The translations under genes were made by a program, and so were the position numbers. The notes below the pieces were generated by a model. The model ran no database searches. It had not been told where the DNA came from and saw only the letters and a list, made by a program, of their open reading frames with translations. This document shows positions 34,367 to 46,623 of a stretch of DNA of 64,000 nt, piece by piece. Location: contig NC_088356.1 in the NCBI RefSeq assembly GCF_036884655.1, positions 12,242,501-12,306,500 on the forward strand, in the 5' to 3' direction. Position 1 is the stretch's first letter; each line of letters opens with the position of its first letter. Source of the DNA: Musa acuminata AAA Group. Taxonomy: Eukaryota > Streptophyta > Magnoliopsida > Zingiberales > Musaceae.

Positions 34367-35039
34367 ATGACTTATATTTTATGTACTTTTAGCTTGGTCC
34401 TATGGATTCTGGCTTGGATGTCGAGGTCAAATTTAACCTTATATATTTGTGCATTAAAGTTAGGTACTTTAAGCTTAAAGTGTCATATACCTACTCGTCA
34501 TTACTTTAGTTTGCATTTACGATGATGATCAATAACTTTAGAGGATAATAGTAATTTAAAAAACATTAAGTGTCAAAAGGCGTCAAAGTCCCAAAACACC
34601 CGAGGCACTAGGTGCTTATCGAGCGAAGTGAGATGCTCTGAAATACTAAAATATAATAAATATATAATATAATTAATAAATATAATTATTTAAATAAAAA
34701 TATGATATTAAATTAAAAAATCTAAAGTATCAAATTATATTATCCATCTTTTAATAATAAAAATATCAAAATACTCAAAACAATAAAGTTTTACATTAAA
34801 TTCATTCATCATAATAATCAATATTGTCATTCTTAAACATACCATCATCCTTCTCTTTCTCTTATTCTTCTTTTTCAAAATATGTTTTATCCTTTTCAAC
34901 AATAGTAGGAAATAAGCTTGAGGCTTTTATATTTATTTTTTTCTTTATTATATATCTTGTATATGTTTGTAATTCTCTAGCACTTGAAGCTCTTGTCATA
35001 TCTCCCCCATGTTAAATTGTCATCTTCAAATATAAGTTT
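34367..35039. other. AT-rich flank, possible hAT terminus
   Basis: Near 34560-34640 lies an aggcgtcaaagtcccaaaacacccgaggcactaggtgctt block with short inverted words of the kind seen at ends of plant hAT elements. A comparable block, reversed in feel, is at 39570-39700. I could not define exact terminal inverted repeats. Confidence 0.4.
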
Positions 35040-36550
35040 GTATTTGGCATCTTATAAGTTTGCATATATTTCTCCCACTAACTACTCATTTGAATCATCA
35101 ATATCTTGTAATAAAATTAGATCAATTCTATTTTACAAATCATAATGAGCCTTCAATACTTAATTATACTTTATATAAACAAGATCATATAATTATTGAT
35201 GCTCCAACTGATTTCTTCTCTTTGAGTGAATCTATCATGTTATATAATTTAAAAATATCCTAATACATCTATCTAAGAAAGAATAGATTATTAAAAATAA
35301 AATTATTCTATAATCCTTACATGCTAAAAAATACTTCAATTTCACTCACAACCCGCAGCACTATATGTTAAACTAAGAATTTTGATAGCAAATTAATACA
35401 AGTTCATGTGGAATTTTCAAATAGACTCCACCATTCAGTTATAAAATTTATTTTATTATTAGTAATAATATAATAATATACTATAGATAAAATTAATTAT
35501 ATTAATTTATTAATACTTGGGAATGTAGTTGTCCTAGATTGAACTATCATTGGAATTCCAAAAAGACTATCAATATTCTTATATAAAGATAATTTAGGTA
35601 TGATCTTATCTTGTATCTTAAGGCTTAGAACTAATCTTACAATATACTAATATAATCAATTTAGAACTTCTACATCAAAACCAATATAGGTGATCTTATA
35701 AAAGAATTTTGGGTTCAAATAATATCCTACTATATGTAATGGACGATGAAGTTGACAATTCCATCTTTCGTCAATGATTATAAATATTTTCTTATACTTT
35801 TCTTAATTTTCATTAAAAGACATTTGAATCGTCTCATTTGCTCTATCTGTGACCTCATAAATATATCCTATTGTAAGTTTATTTTCATTATCCGGTAACC
35901 GAAGAACTCGAACAAAAGGGCTCATTACATTTAACATATAAACTACAATATTCCAAAAGGGCGGTATTAAGATGACATCACTGCCCTCTTGCCTTTCACT
36001 TCTTTTTCTCATTTGCTTGTTATTTATTTTTCCGAGATAAATATGTTTCTTATGTTATGTTTTTGAAGATACATGTTTTGTAATGTCAAGAAGGAAGTAG
36101 CAAATTGAGTGATATCATATTTTACTAATTCCTTATTGCTTGTGAATTCTCTCATTATATTCAAAGCCCCAACGTGATTATAGAGAAATCCAATGATAAA
36201 TATTACCCTTTTGGAGTCCAATATAAGTGGTCTTTTTACTTCAAATAATTTACCTAAGTCAAAGGATAACAAAATTAATAACACTTCTATTTAATTGAAG
36301 ATAAAATAATTAAAATATTAATAAACTCAAAAGATAAATATTATCGGCTAATACATAGTTGCTTCTATTATCGATAATAACTTGGATGATATTTTATTCA
36401 TCAATTTTTTCTACAAATTTATCATGTAAATTATATATCTTTTCTCTATATTTCATAAAAGAATCTATTCACTTCACAAACTTTGTTCCTAAAGACTGGT
36501 TAACCATAAAATTAATAATGCTTCTATGTCTCCTATTAGTCCATATATCT
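35040..36550 (-). pseudogene. hAT transposase, C-terminal part, degenerate
   Basis: The minus strand reads in order from 36550: WTNRRHRSIINFMVNQSLGT, VIIDNRSNYVLA (about 36345), FLYNHVGALNIMREFTSN with ITQFATSFLTLQNMY (36050-36210), FWNIVVYMLNVMSPFVRVLRL with IGYIYEVTDRANETI (35830-35970), DERWNCQLHRPLHIVGYYLNP (35730-35790), and the hAT dimerisation region with KILSLTYSAAGCE near 35350. The tail to 35040 includes IHSKRRNQLEHQ. This is the DUF659/hAT transposase order. Stops and frameshifts occur throughout. Confidence 0.8.
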
Positions 36551-38182
36551 TATTAGGAATCAAGGTCGGCACTAAGAGGGGGGGGTGAATTAGTGTAGCG
36601 GTAAAATAACATCGGTTTAAAAACTTTGTTGCGATAAAACCAGTTTCGACGAAAACTGTTTCGAAGAGAGGTTAACTTGAAAGCGTTTTTTTAAAGATAG
36701 CTTGAAAGAATATGGAAGATGTGTAGTGGATGTAAACCAAGTTAAGAGGTTTGCATGAAAGTAAATTGCTCAAATATAGAAATGCAAACCAGAGAAGAAC
36801 ACACCGATTTTATAGTGGTTCAGTCGTCGTGACCTATATCCACTCCACTGATTCCTCTTCCGTCGAGGCCACCGGCATCTATTATCGATCTTCCTTTAAT
36901 AAGCGAAGATCGTCCTCCTTCTTACACCCCTCTTCTCCTTTTCACATGTTTAGGAGTCAACCTTTACAAGCACACACACTCCTCTCTAAACAGAATTCTA
37001 AATTTAAGCTAGAGGAGGGATTTCTCAAGAGATTTCTATAGTGTTTCTTCACTTTTAAACTCTCTATGCTTGTGTCTTTTAACCAGGGATGAGAGAGGTA
37101 TTTATAGCCTTCAAGTTGATTCAAACTTTGAGCCTAAAAACATCTTATCTCGGGTTTCCTAGGTCCGGGCGGTACCACCGCCTGTGCTGGGTGATACCAC
37201 CGCCAATGTCAGTTTGACACTAACACTACACTGGGCGGTACCACCGCCCAGTCTGACAATACCACCGCCTGTAGCCTCTTGGAGGCTGTGTTTGGCTGGT
37301 ACCACCGCTTGACACAGTCTCAGAGACTATGTCATGATGGTGTCACCTCTTGGGGCACTGTTTGGACCTCTCATTGGGCCCAGCATAATCCTTACATAGG
37401 CCCAACTAGCCCCTAATTGGGTTGGCCCAAATCCAAACCCAATTACATACTAACTACGATTCCTAAGACATATTCTAAGCTAAATAAGTCTGTAATTCTA
37501 GTTTCTTCCGGCAAGCTTCCAGCGATCTTCCGGCAAACTTCCGACGATCTCTCGGCAATGTTCTAGCGGACTCCCGGCAAGCTCCTGGACTTCACAACGA
37601 TCTTCTTGGCGAGTTCTGACGAGCTTCTCTAGCAAGCTCCGAGACTTCTCGGCTGGTTCCAATAGAACTTCTGACGAACGTCCGGACTTCCGATGAACTC
37701 TTGAACTCCCAACAAAATCGCGTCCTTGACTCTGGGATTTTATTTTACTTTATGCCTTGCTATCATAGTTAATCATGCATATGTAAAAACATACTTCGAT
37801 CTAGACAATTAATACTAAGCATTAATTATATTGTCCGGCATGTCATTGGTCCCTCGACGCTTCATCCGATTCTTCGGCGTATCGTCCTCTCTTGCGACCT
37901 ATTGCCCAATCAGCCAATTGACTCCGCAACTCCAATATCCTTGGCGTAATATCCACTCTTCTTGGCCCGATGCCCGAATCCATGGCCCGAAGCCTTTTGT
38001 CGATATGTCGACCAATCCTCTGGCCCGACGTCCAATTTTCTGACTTGTTTTCCTCCAGCCCAATATGATTTTTCCTACTTTAATTATCTCATCCTGATTG
38101 TAGCATCCTATGTCACTCAAAACGTAGATCAAATCATAAACACTTATCAATTGGTTTCATCATCAAAATTCGAGATTCAATA
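36551..38182 (-). mobile_element. Solo LTR of long-LTR Copia family inside hAT gene
   Basis: Runs from TATTAGG (36551, from TGTTAGG) to TTCAATA (38182, from TTCAACA). Both sides carry the same five bases TATCT (36546-36550 and 38183-38187), a clean target-site duplication, with no primer-binding site or polypurine tract attached. It therefore arose by recombination between two LTRs after a full insertion. TATA box (minus strand) near 37097-37104; five GGCGGTACCACCGCC-type motifs at 37168-37310. The hAT reading continues directly across it. Confidence 0.92.
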
Positions 38183-38860
38183 TATCTGACATGATAGAGC
38201 AATCATGCTTTACCTATGATTCTTTATGGTCCTTTAATAAATCATTTATATAATCTAATTTTTTTTAATAACAAAACTCGCATCTCATAATAACTTAAAA
38301 GGTTTTAATCCCACACTAAACTGTCTAAATGAGTTATACTAAAGGGAAGGCCAACCTGATAGAAAAAGCAAGCAATGTGCTGAATTGTTCTTTCCCTTAG
38401 TTCCTTATCACAAGCATTAGTTATATTTATTTATATTAATTTTGCTCCTCCTTGCCGTTGTTGCTTATGTGATCCTTGATATGTATATAGGTCTATTGCT
38501 TCTTTTTCTTTTCTGTCACATTGCATTGACACTTTTAAAATAATCTTCTTCTTCTTCGTCTCTGATATGTTCAACACTATCCTTTAGTAAAATCTCATAA
38601 AATTCATTCTTTTATATATTTTTTATTTATATAAGCCAACAACTCTTCTTTTACATCAAATAAACACTTCTTTCAAGCTGATGCATTTTTAAAATTTTCT
38701 ACTATATGTTGCTTTGCACGAAAAATACCACCTCTAATAGTCTTACAAAGAAGATACAAGTAACTGTATTAGAATATTTAGAATCTTTTAGATAATTATA
38801 TGGATCATTTCTTGAATTTTTTTGAAGAATCTACTGAATTGCTTTATGCACTTGTCATTT
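38183..38860 (-). pseudogene. hAT transposase, N-terminal part with BED zinc finger, degenerate
   Basis: From about 38780 the minus strand reads LYLLCKTIRGGIFRAKQHIV, a decayed BED zinc finger (the first Cys is lost), then an acidic linker and, near 38360-38400, QHIACFFYQVGLPFSITHLDS followed by MRVLLLKK, typical of the region before the catalytic domain. The text stops at 38188 and resumes at 36550 with WTNRR, so the solo LTR cut the gene at the conserved D-x-WT-x-RR segment. The start codon is not certain. Confidence 0.72.
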
Positions 38861-41248
38861 ATCTTGAAACCCTAATAATAATTTTAAATAAATAAAGATT
38901 AGTAGTTTAAAATTTATATTATCAATCTAATAAATAAAGATTACTTTGTATGGTAGTTAACAATCTACTGTTAATAGTATATTATTTACTATTAATAATA
39001 GTTAGAGGGGAAGAAAAGAACTATTTATTAACAATAAGGGGATAAAATTATCACCAATAGTGTCGAAAGTGGGATGGAGAGGTAGCGGTGAGCAGCTAGT
39101 AGTAGCAACAACAAAGGATTAGTTTAAGATAGTTGTAGTAGCACTGCAAACGATAGTAATGGTAGTGGTAAAAGCTGCAGACAATAACAACGACAATGGC
39201 AGAAGCTATAGATAGTAGCAGCGATAGTAGTAGAAGTTCCAGAGGGAGTCTATCGGTGGTAGATTAACTTGCAATCCTCTCCCTTGATGGGTTAAGGAAC
39301 TACACATGGAGCGACGATGGAAGAAAGCTACAGGCTCTTGCGAGGCCATCGGACCCATTTGTCGATGACAGAAGAAGGCTCAGTCCATTGCGTCTGCGGT
39401 GGAGGCAGTGGTAGCAAGCGTGAGGGGGCGGAGGCAAAAGTAATACTAGGGTTGACTCGAGATCACGTGGGTGTGAAGTGTCACTTTTGAAGGAAAGTAA
39501 CTATGTTAGTTGGTTTAATCAAACCAACTACTGTTGAACAAAACCAGACTTAAAGTCTGGTTCGATTGCATTATTTGAATCGGGCACTTGCTTGACGCTT
39601 GGGTTCTAGCGAGTGCCCAAGCGACACCTCATTGAAGTGTACTGTCTGATCTACACATGAGGTACTTGGGTCTCGTCTCACCTCACTCGAGTACTTATCT
39701 AAATCACTAGAGGGGAATAAAACTAAATTTAGTCGTGTAAAGTTTTCTTAGTTCAATGACTCGTAGGTGAGTTTCATCCCCATAGACCTCTTTTAGTTTC
39801 TATTAGATTTTTAAGACTATTGTCCTAATCTTATTTATACAGTTTTACCATCTTTAGATCATGTACATCATGTACCGACATTAAGATACAATTATAATCG
39901 ATCAAAATGAGATATCATTATCATGATATCAACATTTTCAACATTATCTTTATATTCCAATAAATTAGATAAGTTGGTCCTTTGTTTCAAGCTTATTCTA
40001 CCATCATTTTTCTCTCCCTTGCAAGCCCTCCAAGAAATGTTACTGTGGTTGGTTGCCGTGTGCAGAGGTGGTTTTCTTTATCTAATATTGCACTCGTAAA
40101 TCATGGACAAGTATATGTGACCCATTGTTTAATTGATTTTACGTGTTGTAACACATTTGGGTTCTTGTAGCTATGATCAAGAATTCTTGAGGCGTTCGTA
40201 CCTTGTAAAGTTTTCTTATCCAAAAAGATAAAACTTATATTAAATCACAAAAAAAGATCGATTACAAACTTTCCCTACAGCATAATTAATCATAGGAAAA
40301 CATTAAAAAAAAAAAGGAAAAAAATCGAAAACATAGGTAACACTCATATCAACAAGAAATATATGACAACAAAGTTGAATGAATGTCTTTAACTACATTA
40401 TGTGACTTATAGCAACCGTAGCTCGTACCATATTGGGTATATCATTCATTTCTCTATGCACAAGAAATAGAAAGAAACCTAGAGATTTAGGCAATAAGAC
40501 CAAAACATATATGTAAGTCAACGATCATTCTGTGAAAAAACAAGCTACCTTGCACACAAAACACCATCAAAGGCTGTACTTCCGAATCTATGACGGACCT
40601 ATAATAAGATTCTGGTTGTCTCGTATCCCAGGTGATTGTATTTCCTACATTGTAATCGAGTGTCCACTGTGTCTGTTTTGGCTCACTATATATATTGTTA
40701 TGATCAATATTCTCTAGACATCGTACACGAGCACTCCCTGCCTGTTGAATCGTTTAATTTCTTTTGTACTTACCTGAGTTGCAACATGTTATCTGCCAAT
40801 TTTTGTAGTTTATTCGTATTTTCTTTTGTGTCGAAGTCAACATGTTATCTGCCAACATAGTGTTGAATATTGTATGGCATCTGATTCATTTCCTTGTGCA
40901 AAGTCTTGTTAAGCTGGAATAGATAGTATTGCAGGTGGTGTTCGATTAGAGAAATTCTGGAATGTGAAAATTCTGTGTGGCTCAAGTTGTAGTAGGTAGG
41001 TGATGTAGGTTTCATCAAATATAATAAATACATTTTTTGAGTGCATAATGAGGACTAACTGTACATGCCCAGCAGCTTGGCTTTGTTATTTAATAATTTT
41101 CTTCTTAGTTTTTACTGTTCTGATTTATCCTCGAGCTACAAGGTTTATCAACTGTTTTCTCTGATTTTAATTTGATGTCAGAGGCCAATTAATTATTACA
41201 GCAGCTTGGCTTCATTATAATTTTGATGTTTTTCTTCTTAGTTGTTAC
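38861..41248. other. Intergenic and hAT 5' region
   Basis: 38861-39700 probably is the promoter side of the dead hAT element: a gtagtagcag-type low-complexity stretch (39080-39240), a GC-richer part (39290-39480) and terminus-like words at 39570-39700. 39700-41248 is AT-rich with short open frames but nothing I can name. A stretch at 41155-41200 resembles 55385-55425, immediately beyond the other end of element C. Confidence 0.4.
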
Positions 41249-41402
41249 TTATAGCAGATAAGATTTCTCTAACGAGCTATACGAGGAAATCTCTCTATTC
41301 TATTGAAGGAAATCCTCCTTCTCAACCTATATAAATAGGGAGAAAATATGTTAATGCAAAATAACGTCTTTAGTAATTCATGTCTTCTATTCTCTCTTAA
41401 CA
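41249..41402 (+). mobile_element. 5' LTR of short-LTR Copia element C (154 bp)
   Basis: Starts TTATAGCAGATAAG (first bases decayed from TGATAGCAG) and ends CTCTTAACA, immediately before a primer-binding site TGGTACCAAAGCC at 41403-41415. Contains tataaatagg near 41330. It matches the 3' LTR at 55231-55346. Confidence 0.8.
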
Positions 41403-41415
41403 TGGTACCAAAGCC
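41403..41415 (+). other. Primer-binding site of element C
   Basis: TGGTACCAAAGCC, two bases off the initiator tRNA-Met site, directly after the LTR. Confidence 0.75.
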
Positions 41416-41559
41416 ATTTCTTGATTTCCTCCTCGGCAACATCAAGCCTTCTCTTCTCGCGCACCGGTTGACTATCTCGAAATCGATAGACGGACTTCAA
41501 CCCCATTTCTGACTGCTATCGCTCATCTCCGTGAAAGTGGTCCCGAACATATCACCGTG

Positions 41560-41823
41560 AAGAAGCAGAGCCGACGCCAAGAATCCTCTCTGCCTCGACG
41601 TAGCCCCATGGTCGCTTCCAAGCCAACGTACACTACCGCAGATCTACGGCCGCAGATCTATGGCCGCTTCCTGGCCTTCCAGATCTGCCTCTCCCGCATC
41701 TCCGACTCCGTCAGTCACTCCCTCTCCAAGCGTCGCACTTGGTCCAAACTCGTCGACTGCTCAGCCTTCTCTTGCCCGGACACCCTCGTCGACGCCACCT
41801 CCCGCCTTCGTAAGAATCTTGCC
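41560..41823 (+). pseudogene. Captured PRA1-like host gene fragment, first half
   Basis: A GC-rich open stretch unlike retrotransposon code. From 41689 it reads LSRISDSVSHSLSKRRTWSK, then LVDCSAFSCPDTL and DATSRLRKNLA. This is the N-terminal consensus of plant PRA1 (prenylated Rab acceptor) proteins, which act in ER/Golgi vesicle traffic. It stops exactly after RKNLA (41823). The same frame resumes at 42139. No start codon context or promoter of its own is evident; it lies just after the primer-binding site of element C, in the same orientation. Confidence 0.7.
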
Positions 41824-42138
41824 TAACAAGTCATAGCCAAATAAGAGATTAGAAAATTGAGCCCACCAGGATGTGTAATTGCCACATTTGGACAACTTGA
41901 AAGAGATTAGCGTGGCAGCATTGATGGAGATAAGTCTTGTAGGAGAAGTACTATTCCCTATAGAAATAGTAACTGGAATGTTAGAAGAAGATAATGAAGA
42001 CATCCCAAGCAGTTCTTATTTTTGTTTTTGTTTCTTTTCTTTTTTTTTTGTTGAAGAGCAGCCCGCAACCCGTTTGCGTCAAAGGGTTGAGAGGCAGATC
42101 TCTACTGCTTCCACTGTGGTTTGAAAGGCAGATGATGC
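41824..42138 (-). mobile_element. Inverted copy of the element C gag start
   Basis: The minus strand encodes MSSLSSSNIPVTISIGNSTS followed by SINAATLISFKLSKCGNYTSWWAQF and ends GYDLLG, which is the same protein start as on the plus strand at 42520. The two copies form inverted arms (41821-42137 and 42349-42703) including part of the upstream untranslated sequence. The segment cuts the PRA1 frame between Ala and Tyr. Confidence 0.85.
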
Positions 42139-42225
42139 TACTTCCACGTCCACTATGCTATCGTGGTGGCTGTCGTGGTGGCCACCGTCCTCGCTCTCTC
42201 CCTGGTCACCAACCCATTCACCTGA
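42139..42225 (+). pseudogene. Captured PRA1-like fragment, second part
   Basis: Reads YFHVHYAIVVAVVVATVLAL then SLVTNPFT and a stop at 42223. This is the first membrane segment of PRA1, and it continues exactly where 41823 broke off (NLA/YF). Beyond the stop the match fades. The fragment covers only the N-terminal half of a PRA1 protein. Confidence 0.68.
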
Positions 42226-42519
42226 ACCACTACCGCAGTAGTGACAACTGCCACTTGGGAGTTCATGAGCACTGCGCCCTCCAGTCTCACCAGAGGCTAC
42301 CGCAGCGGAAGCAGTAGAGATCTGTCTCTCAAACCACCATGGAAGAAACATCATCTGCCTTTCAAACCGCAGCAGAAGCAGTAGAGATCTGCTTGAGATC
42401 TACCTCTCAAACCGTAACGGAAGCAGCAGAGATCTACCTCTCAACCCTCTGACAGCATACGAGTTGTGGGCTGCTCTTCAGCAAAAAAAAACAAAAATAA
42501 AAAATAAAAACTGCTTGGG

Positions 42520-43560
42520 ATGTCTTCATTATCTTCTTCTGATGTTCTATTTACTATTTCTGCAAGGAATAGTACTTCTCCTACAATACTTATCTCCATC
42601 AATGCTACCACGCTAATCCCTTTCAAGTTGTCCAAAGGTGGCAACTACGTATCATGGTGGGCTCAGTTTTCTAATATCTTATTTGGCTATGAATTGTTAG
42701 GCTATATTGATAGCTCTCTTAGTTGTCCACCAGTCATGATCACTATCCTCGGAGATCCTAGTCCAGTACCAAATCCAACTCACAAACTATGGCTGTGTCA
42801 AGATCGTCTCATCCTCCAAGCTATTCAAGCCTCAATTGTTTCCTCCAAGCTATTCAAGCCTCAGTTGCTGGATCCATCGCTCAATTGATCTCTTCATGTG
42901 TGACTGCTATAGAAGCATAGTCTAAACTACAAATAACCTTGGCGAATCATTCACGTACTCGCAAGCTCAGTCTTCTATCCAAACTAATGGTGACAAAATA
43001 ATAGGGAAGTACTATCACTGATTATCTTCAAAATATTAAAGTTATCATCGATGACTTGGCTTTGATATGTCATTCCCTATGTGACGAAAAGGTCATCATC
43101 CATGTCCTTAATGGCCTTAGAGACGAATACAAGGAATTGGTAGCTGCAATTCAGGCACGTGACTCACCAGTATTATTTGAATAACTCTATGACAAGTTGA
43201 CTGACTATTAGATGTATTTGAAGTGTGAGGACAAACTATCCGGACCAACTATCACAGCTTAAGTTAGTCACAAGTCCAAACGGAAGAGCACTCAGTACAC
43301 TATGAACATCACCAAAGGTTTGGCCAATACATCTCTTGACCCTTGGGTCCCATGAAAACCCCCCTTATCCTTATAAACATAATTTCTCATAAAGTGGCAA
43401 CTCTAATACTCGTCTGCCTTGGCATCCTACCCCTCCAAGCCAATAAAGACGGGTCGTCTACCAGTTATGTGATAAAATTGGACACTCCGCTAAAGTTTGT
43501 CGGTCTCAACCCCGCCTCCCTGCTCCATCACACTAGCGTCAGGCAAATCTCCTAACTACT
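42520..43560 (+). pseudogene. Element C gag, degenerate
   Basis: Open for 122 codons from MSSLSSSDVLFTISARNSTS through KGGNYVSWWAQFSNILFGYE (Copia gag N-terminus), then frameshifts. Later pieces include a linker with ITDYLQNIKVIIDDLAL around 43020 and a zinc knuckle near 43465 whose first Cys is Tyr (YQLCDKIGHSAKVC). Confidence 0.8.
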
Positions 43561-45037
43561 CTGACAACTAGCCAGCCCAATTGCATTATAGACTCTGGCG
43601 CCTCCCATCACATCACCTCTGATCTTCAGAATTTGTCTCTCCAGAATACCTATAGCGGCAATGAAGATATAATCATCGGTGACGGTAAAGGACTTCCTAT
43701 AACTCATACTGTTCCACAACGCTTAATTCTAATACTACAATATTTACACTCAATGATGTTTTATGTGCCCCTCATATCAAATGTAACCTCATTTCTGTTT
43801 CTCAATTTTGTAAACATAATAATACTTCAATTGAATTCTTTTCTGATTCCTTTCTTGTCAAGGATTTGAGCACAGGGGCATCCTTGGTCTAGGGCTCGAA
43901 TAGATGCAATATTTATGAATGGTCGTCAGCTCTACAAATAACCCATCCCATTGTTCACTCCTCCGTTGCGACTCCAATTGATGTGTGGCATCGTCATCTT
44001 GATCATCCCTCGTCCCTTATTCAGCAAAAATTACTTTCTTGTTACTCTCTTCCTATTTTTAAATCACATAGCTCTATAATGCATTGTGATGCATGTCTTA
44101 GTAATAAAAGTTATCGACAGCCCTTTGGCTCATCCTCTATATTATCTTCTAAACAATTTGAAATTATTTATACCGATGTTTGAGGATCGGCTCCAATCTT
44201 GTCTTTTGATATATTCAAATTTTATATTATTTTTATAGATCACTTCACTAAGTACACATGGTTATATCCTCTTCACCATAAATCTGAAGTTTCCACCATC
44301 TTTACCACCTTTCGAAAGTTGGTCGAGAACTACTTTCAGTCTACAATCAAAACGGTTTACTCTAATGGTGGCGGTGAATATCAAGCCCTAGCATCCTATC
44401 TCTTAGCTTGTGATATCCAACACCTCAAGTCTCCCCCGCATACTCCTCAGCTAATTGGCTATGCCGAACACAAACATCGGCATATAGTTGAAACTAGGAT
44501 CATACTTCCACATCTAGCCTCCATGCCTTCAACCTTTTGGACAACAGCCTTTCAAACTACCATCTACCTTATTAATAGAATGCCTACGCTAGTCCTACAA
44601 TACCAATCCCCCTTTGACGCACTATTTCACAAACCTCCAAACCTTCGTAAACTCAGAGTATTCGGTTGTCTATGTTATCCATGGTTACGTCCCTATGTCT
44701 CTCATAAATTAACATCAAGATCTAATCCTTACATCTTTATAGGTTACTCTCTTGAACATAATGTTTTCCGCTACTATAATCTCCACACTCACAAAGTCTT
44801 TATAACATGTCACATTATTTTTGTTGAGTCTATCTTTCCTTTCCAAAACCATAACTATCCTACTATATGGACCACTTCACTAACCATTTCTCACTAGAGT
44901 ACACTTCCAATCCAATCGGACGAGCCTCCCATGACATCGTTCAGTTCTTCCCCTCAAGATCCATATTATACTACTCCAGTTCAACAATTGCCCATTCCCT
45001 CCATTCCTACTCTACTCCTTTCTTCTCAAATTGATAG
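43561..45037 (+). pseudogene. Element C protease and integrase, interrupted
   Basis: Protease DSGASHHITSDLQNLSL at 43588 with an intact DSG triad. Integrase begins at 43986 with the HHCC zinc site (WHRHLDHPSSL...CDACLSNKS) and a stop at 44181, then FIDHFTKYTWLYPLHHKSEV, a core in which DxGGEY has become SNGGGEY, and WTTAFQTTIYLINRMP. The frame runs to 45037, where element D begins. The loss of the catalytic Asp and the stops show the element was dead or dying. Confidence 0.85.
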
Positions 45038-46497
45038 TGCTAGTCATAGGTGCCCAGCAAGCCAATTGCGTGAGTGCTGGCACGTGTGACTTGATACAGA
45101 ACCTTTTTGCTTATTATATTTTGGCGTATATCACTTTATAACTATTGCATATATGCATATATATATTGTGATGTCCTTGGATTTGTGCAATAGGAATCGG
45201 ATCGTGATGAGATCACGATAATGAGATCGATTCACCTTTAAACACATATCCTAAATAATCCCGGTCATAGGTTACTCGAGAGGGACATCGTGATAACCGG
45301 ACAGACTGGTGTGCTGTATACCCGTCCATATGATGGATGCAACTGGTCTCATAGTTGCTCGTCTAGAAACACTAGGGATACAGTACAGGTGCTCATTGGA
45401 GAATAAGCTCACTATTTGATTCGCTTATGGAATGCTGGATGGTTGATGATGCCTTATTGTCAGACGGCGATTCCGTAGTCCTAGTGGTGTATCTGGTCCT
45501 TACACTTGAGACACCAAGGATATCCTGTATGAGTGCTCCATTCTTTGATACTAGACTTATAGGTTTGGCTGTCCCGGATCTAGTACAGTTGGTCATTGGG
45601 AGTGGTAGTCAACCTTGCGAGGGCTATTGAGTGTCGATAGAAGATCATCCACTCTCGACGTAATGAGAGGAATATCCCATGTGTTCTTGCTCAGACAAAT
45701 CCCTGGCCAGGGTCATTCGGGTTGAGAGAGAAAGAGTTCTCCGGGAGAATCCGATTAGAGCGAGACTCGAGTAGAAACCGTATGGGTCTGACAGCACCAT
45801 GCTCGATATACGATCTCTAGGATATTAGATGGATGAGGGACTATAGGTACATGGTAACTGAGGACAGACAGGTCCAATGGATTGGATTCCCCTGTATCGT
45901 TTGGGGACTACGGCGTAGTGGCCTAGTACGTCCGTAGTCGATGAGTCAAGTGAATTATTACAGAGATAATAATTCACTGAGTTAGAAGGAGTTCTGACAG
46001 GTATGACTCACGGCCAGCTCGATATTGGGCCTAGAGGGTCACACACATATGGTAGGCATTGCGATGAGTAGAGATTCGGATATGAGATATCCGACGGAGC
46101 CCTTGTCTTATTGGATGCAGATCCAATACCCAATAGGGGAGGACCCATTAGGGTTTGATATGGGGCCTCTATAAATAGGAGGGATTCAGAGCCTCATAGG
46201 CTAGAGCCTTTGCTTGAGAGCAGGTCTGGAGTTTTGAGGAGCGTCATCGCAGCCCTACTGTGTGGATCACCACTAGAGAGGAGGACGCTTGACCTCCTTC
46301 ACCCTCTCCTAAGGATCTGCAAGGAAACAGGGATATACGATCTCCCTAGGTAACGCAATCTATTCTATACGCAGTTTTAAGTTTCGCAGATTTTGCGCAC
46401 CAATCTTCGCACGTGATGAACATCACTTTGGGAATCGGGGATTTTGTTTTCTTGTTCTTCCGCTGCGCATATGATGTCGCCCTAAGATTTCCCAACA
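45038..46497 (+). mobile_element. 5' LTR of Copia element D (1460 bp)
   Basis: TGCTAGTCATAGGTGCCC at 45038 to CCCAACA at 46497. Left flank GATAG (45033-45037) compares with TATAG at 53671-53675, a target duplication with one mismatch. TATAAATA at 46170-46177. A perfect 8-bp stem with GAG loop (ATCGTGAT/ATCACGAT) occurs near 45193-45211 in both LTRs. Confidence 0.92.
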
Positions 46498-46498
46498 G

Positions 46499-46510
46499 TG
46501 GTATCAGAGC
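46499..46510 (+). other. Primer-binding site of element D
   Basis: Perfect TGGTATCAGAGC, one base after the LTR end. Confidence 0.93.
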
Positions 46511-46602
46511 CAGGTTGTTCATGCGAATGATTGGTTTTGAACTACGTGTGTTGTGTTTAGGAAGAATTTTGACGTCAAAATCGTTAACGCAAAAACAAGG
46601 AA

Positions 46603-46623
46603 GGGCAGCAACAGTTGCTGCCC
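46603..46623 (+). other. Perfect 10-bp hairpin downstream of primer-binding site
   Basis: GGGCAGCAAC and GTTGCTGCCC separated by a single A. It lies about 95 bp after the primer-binding site in the RNA leader, a position where retroelements often carry dimerisation or packaging stems. Role inferred only. Confidence 0.6.

Noticed and set aside
46499..46510. tRNA-like words at primer-binding sites
   Set aside because: They are 12-base complements of tRNA ends, not tRNA genes; I found no cloverleaf anywhere in the window.
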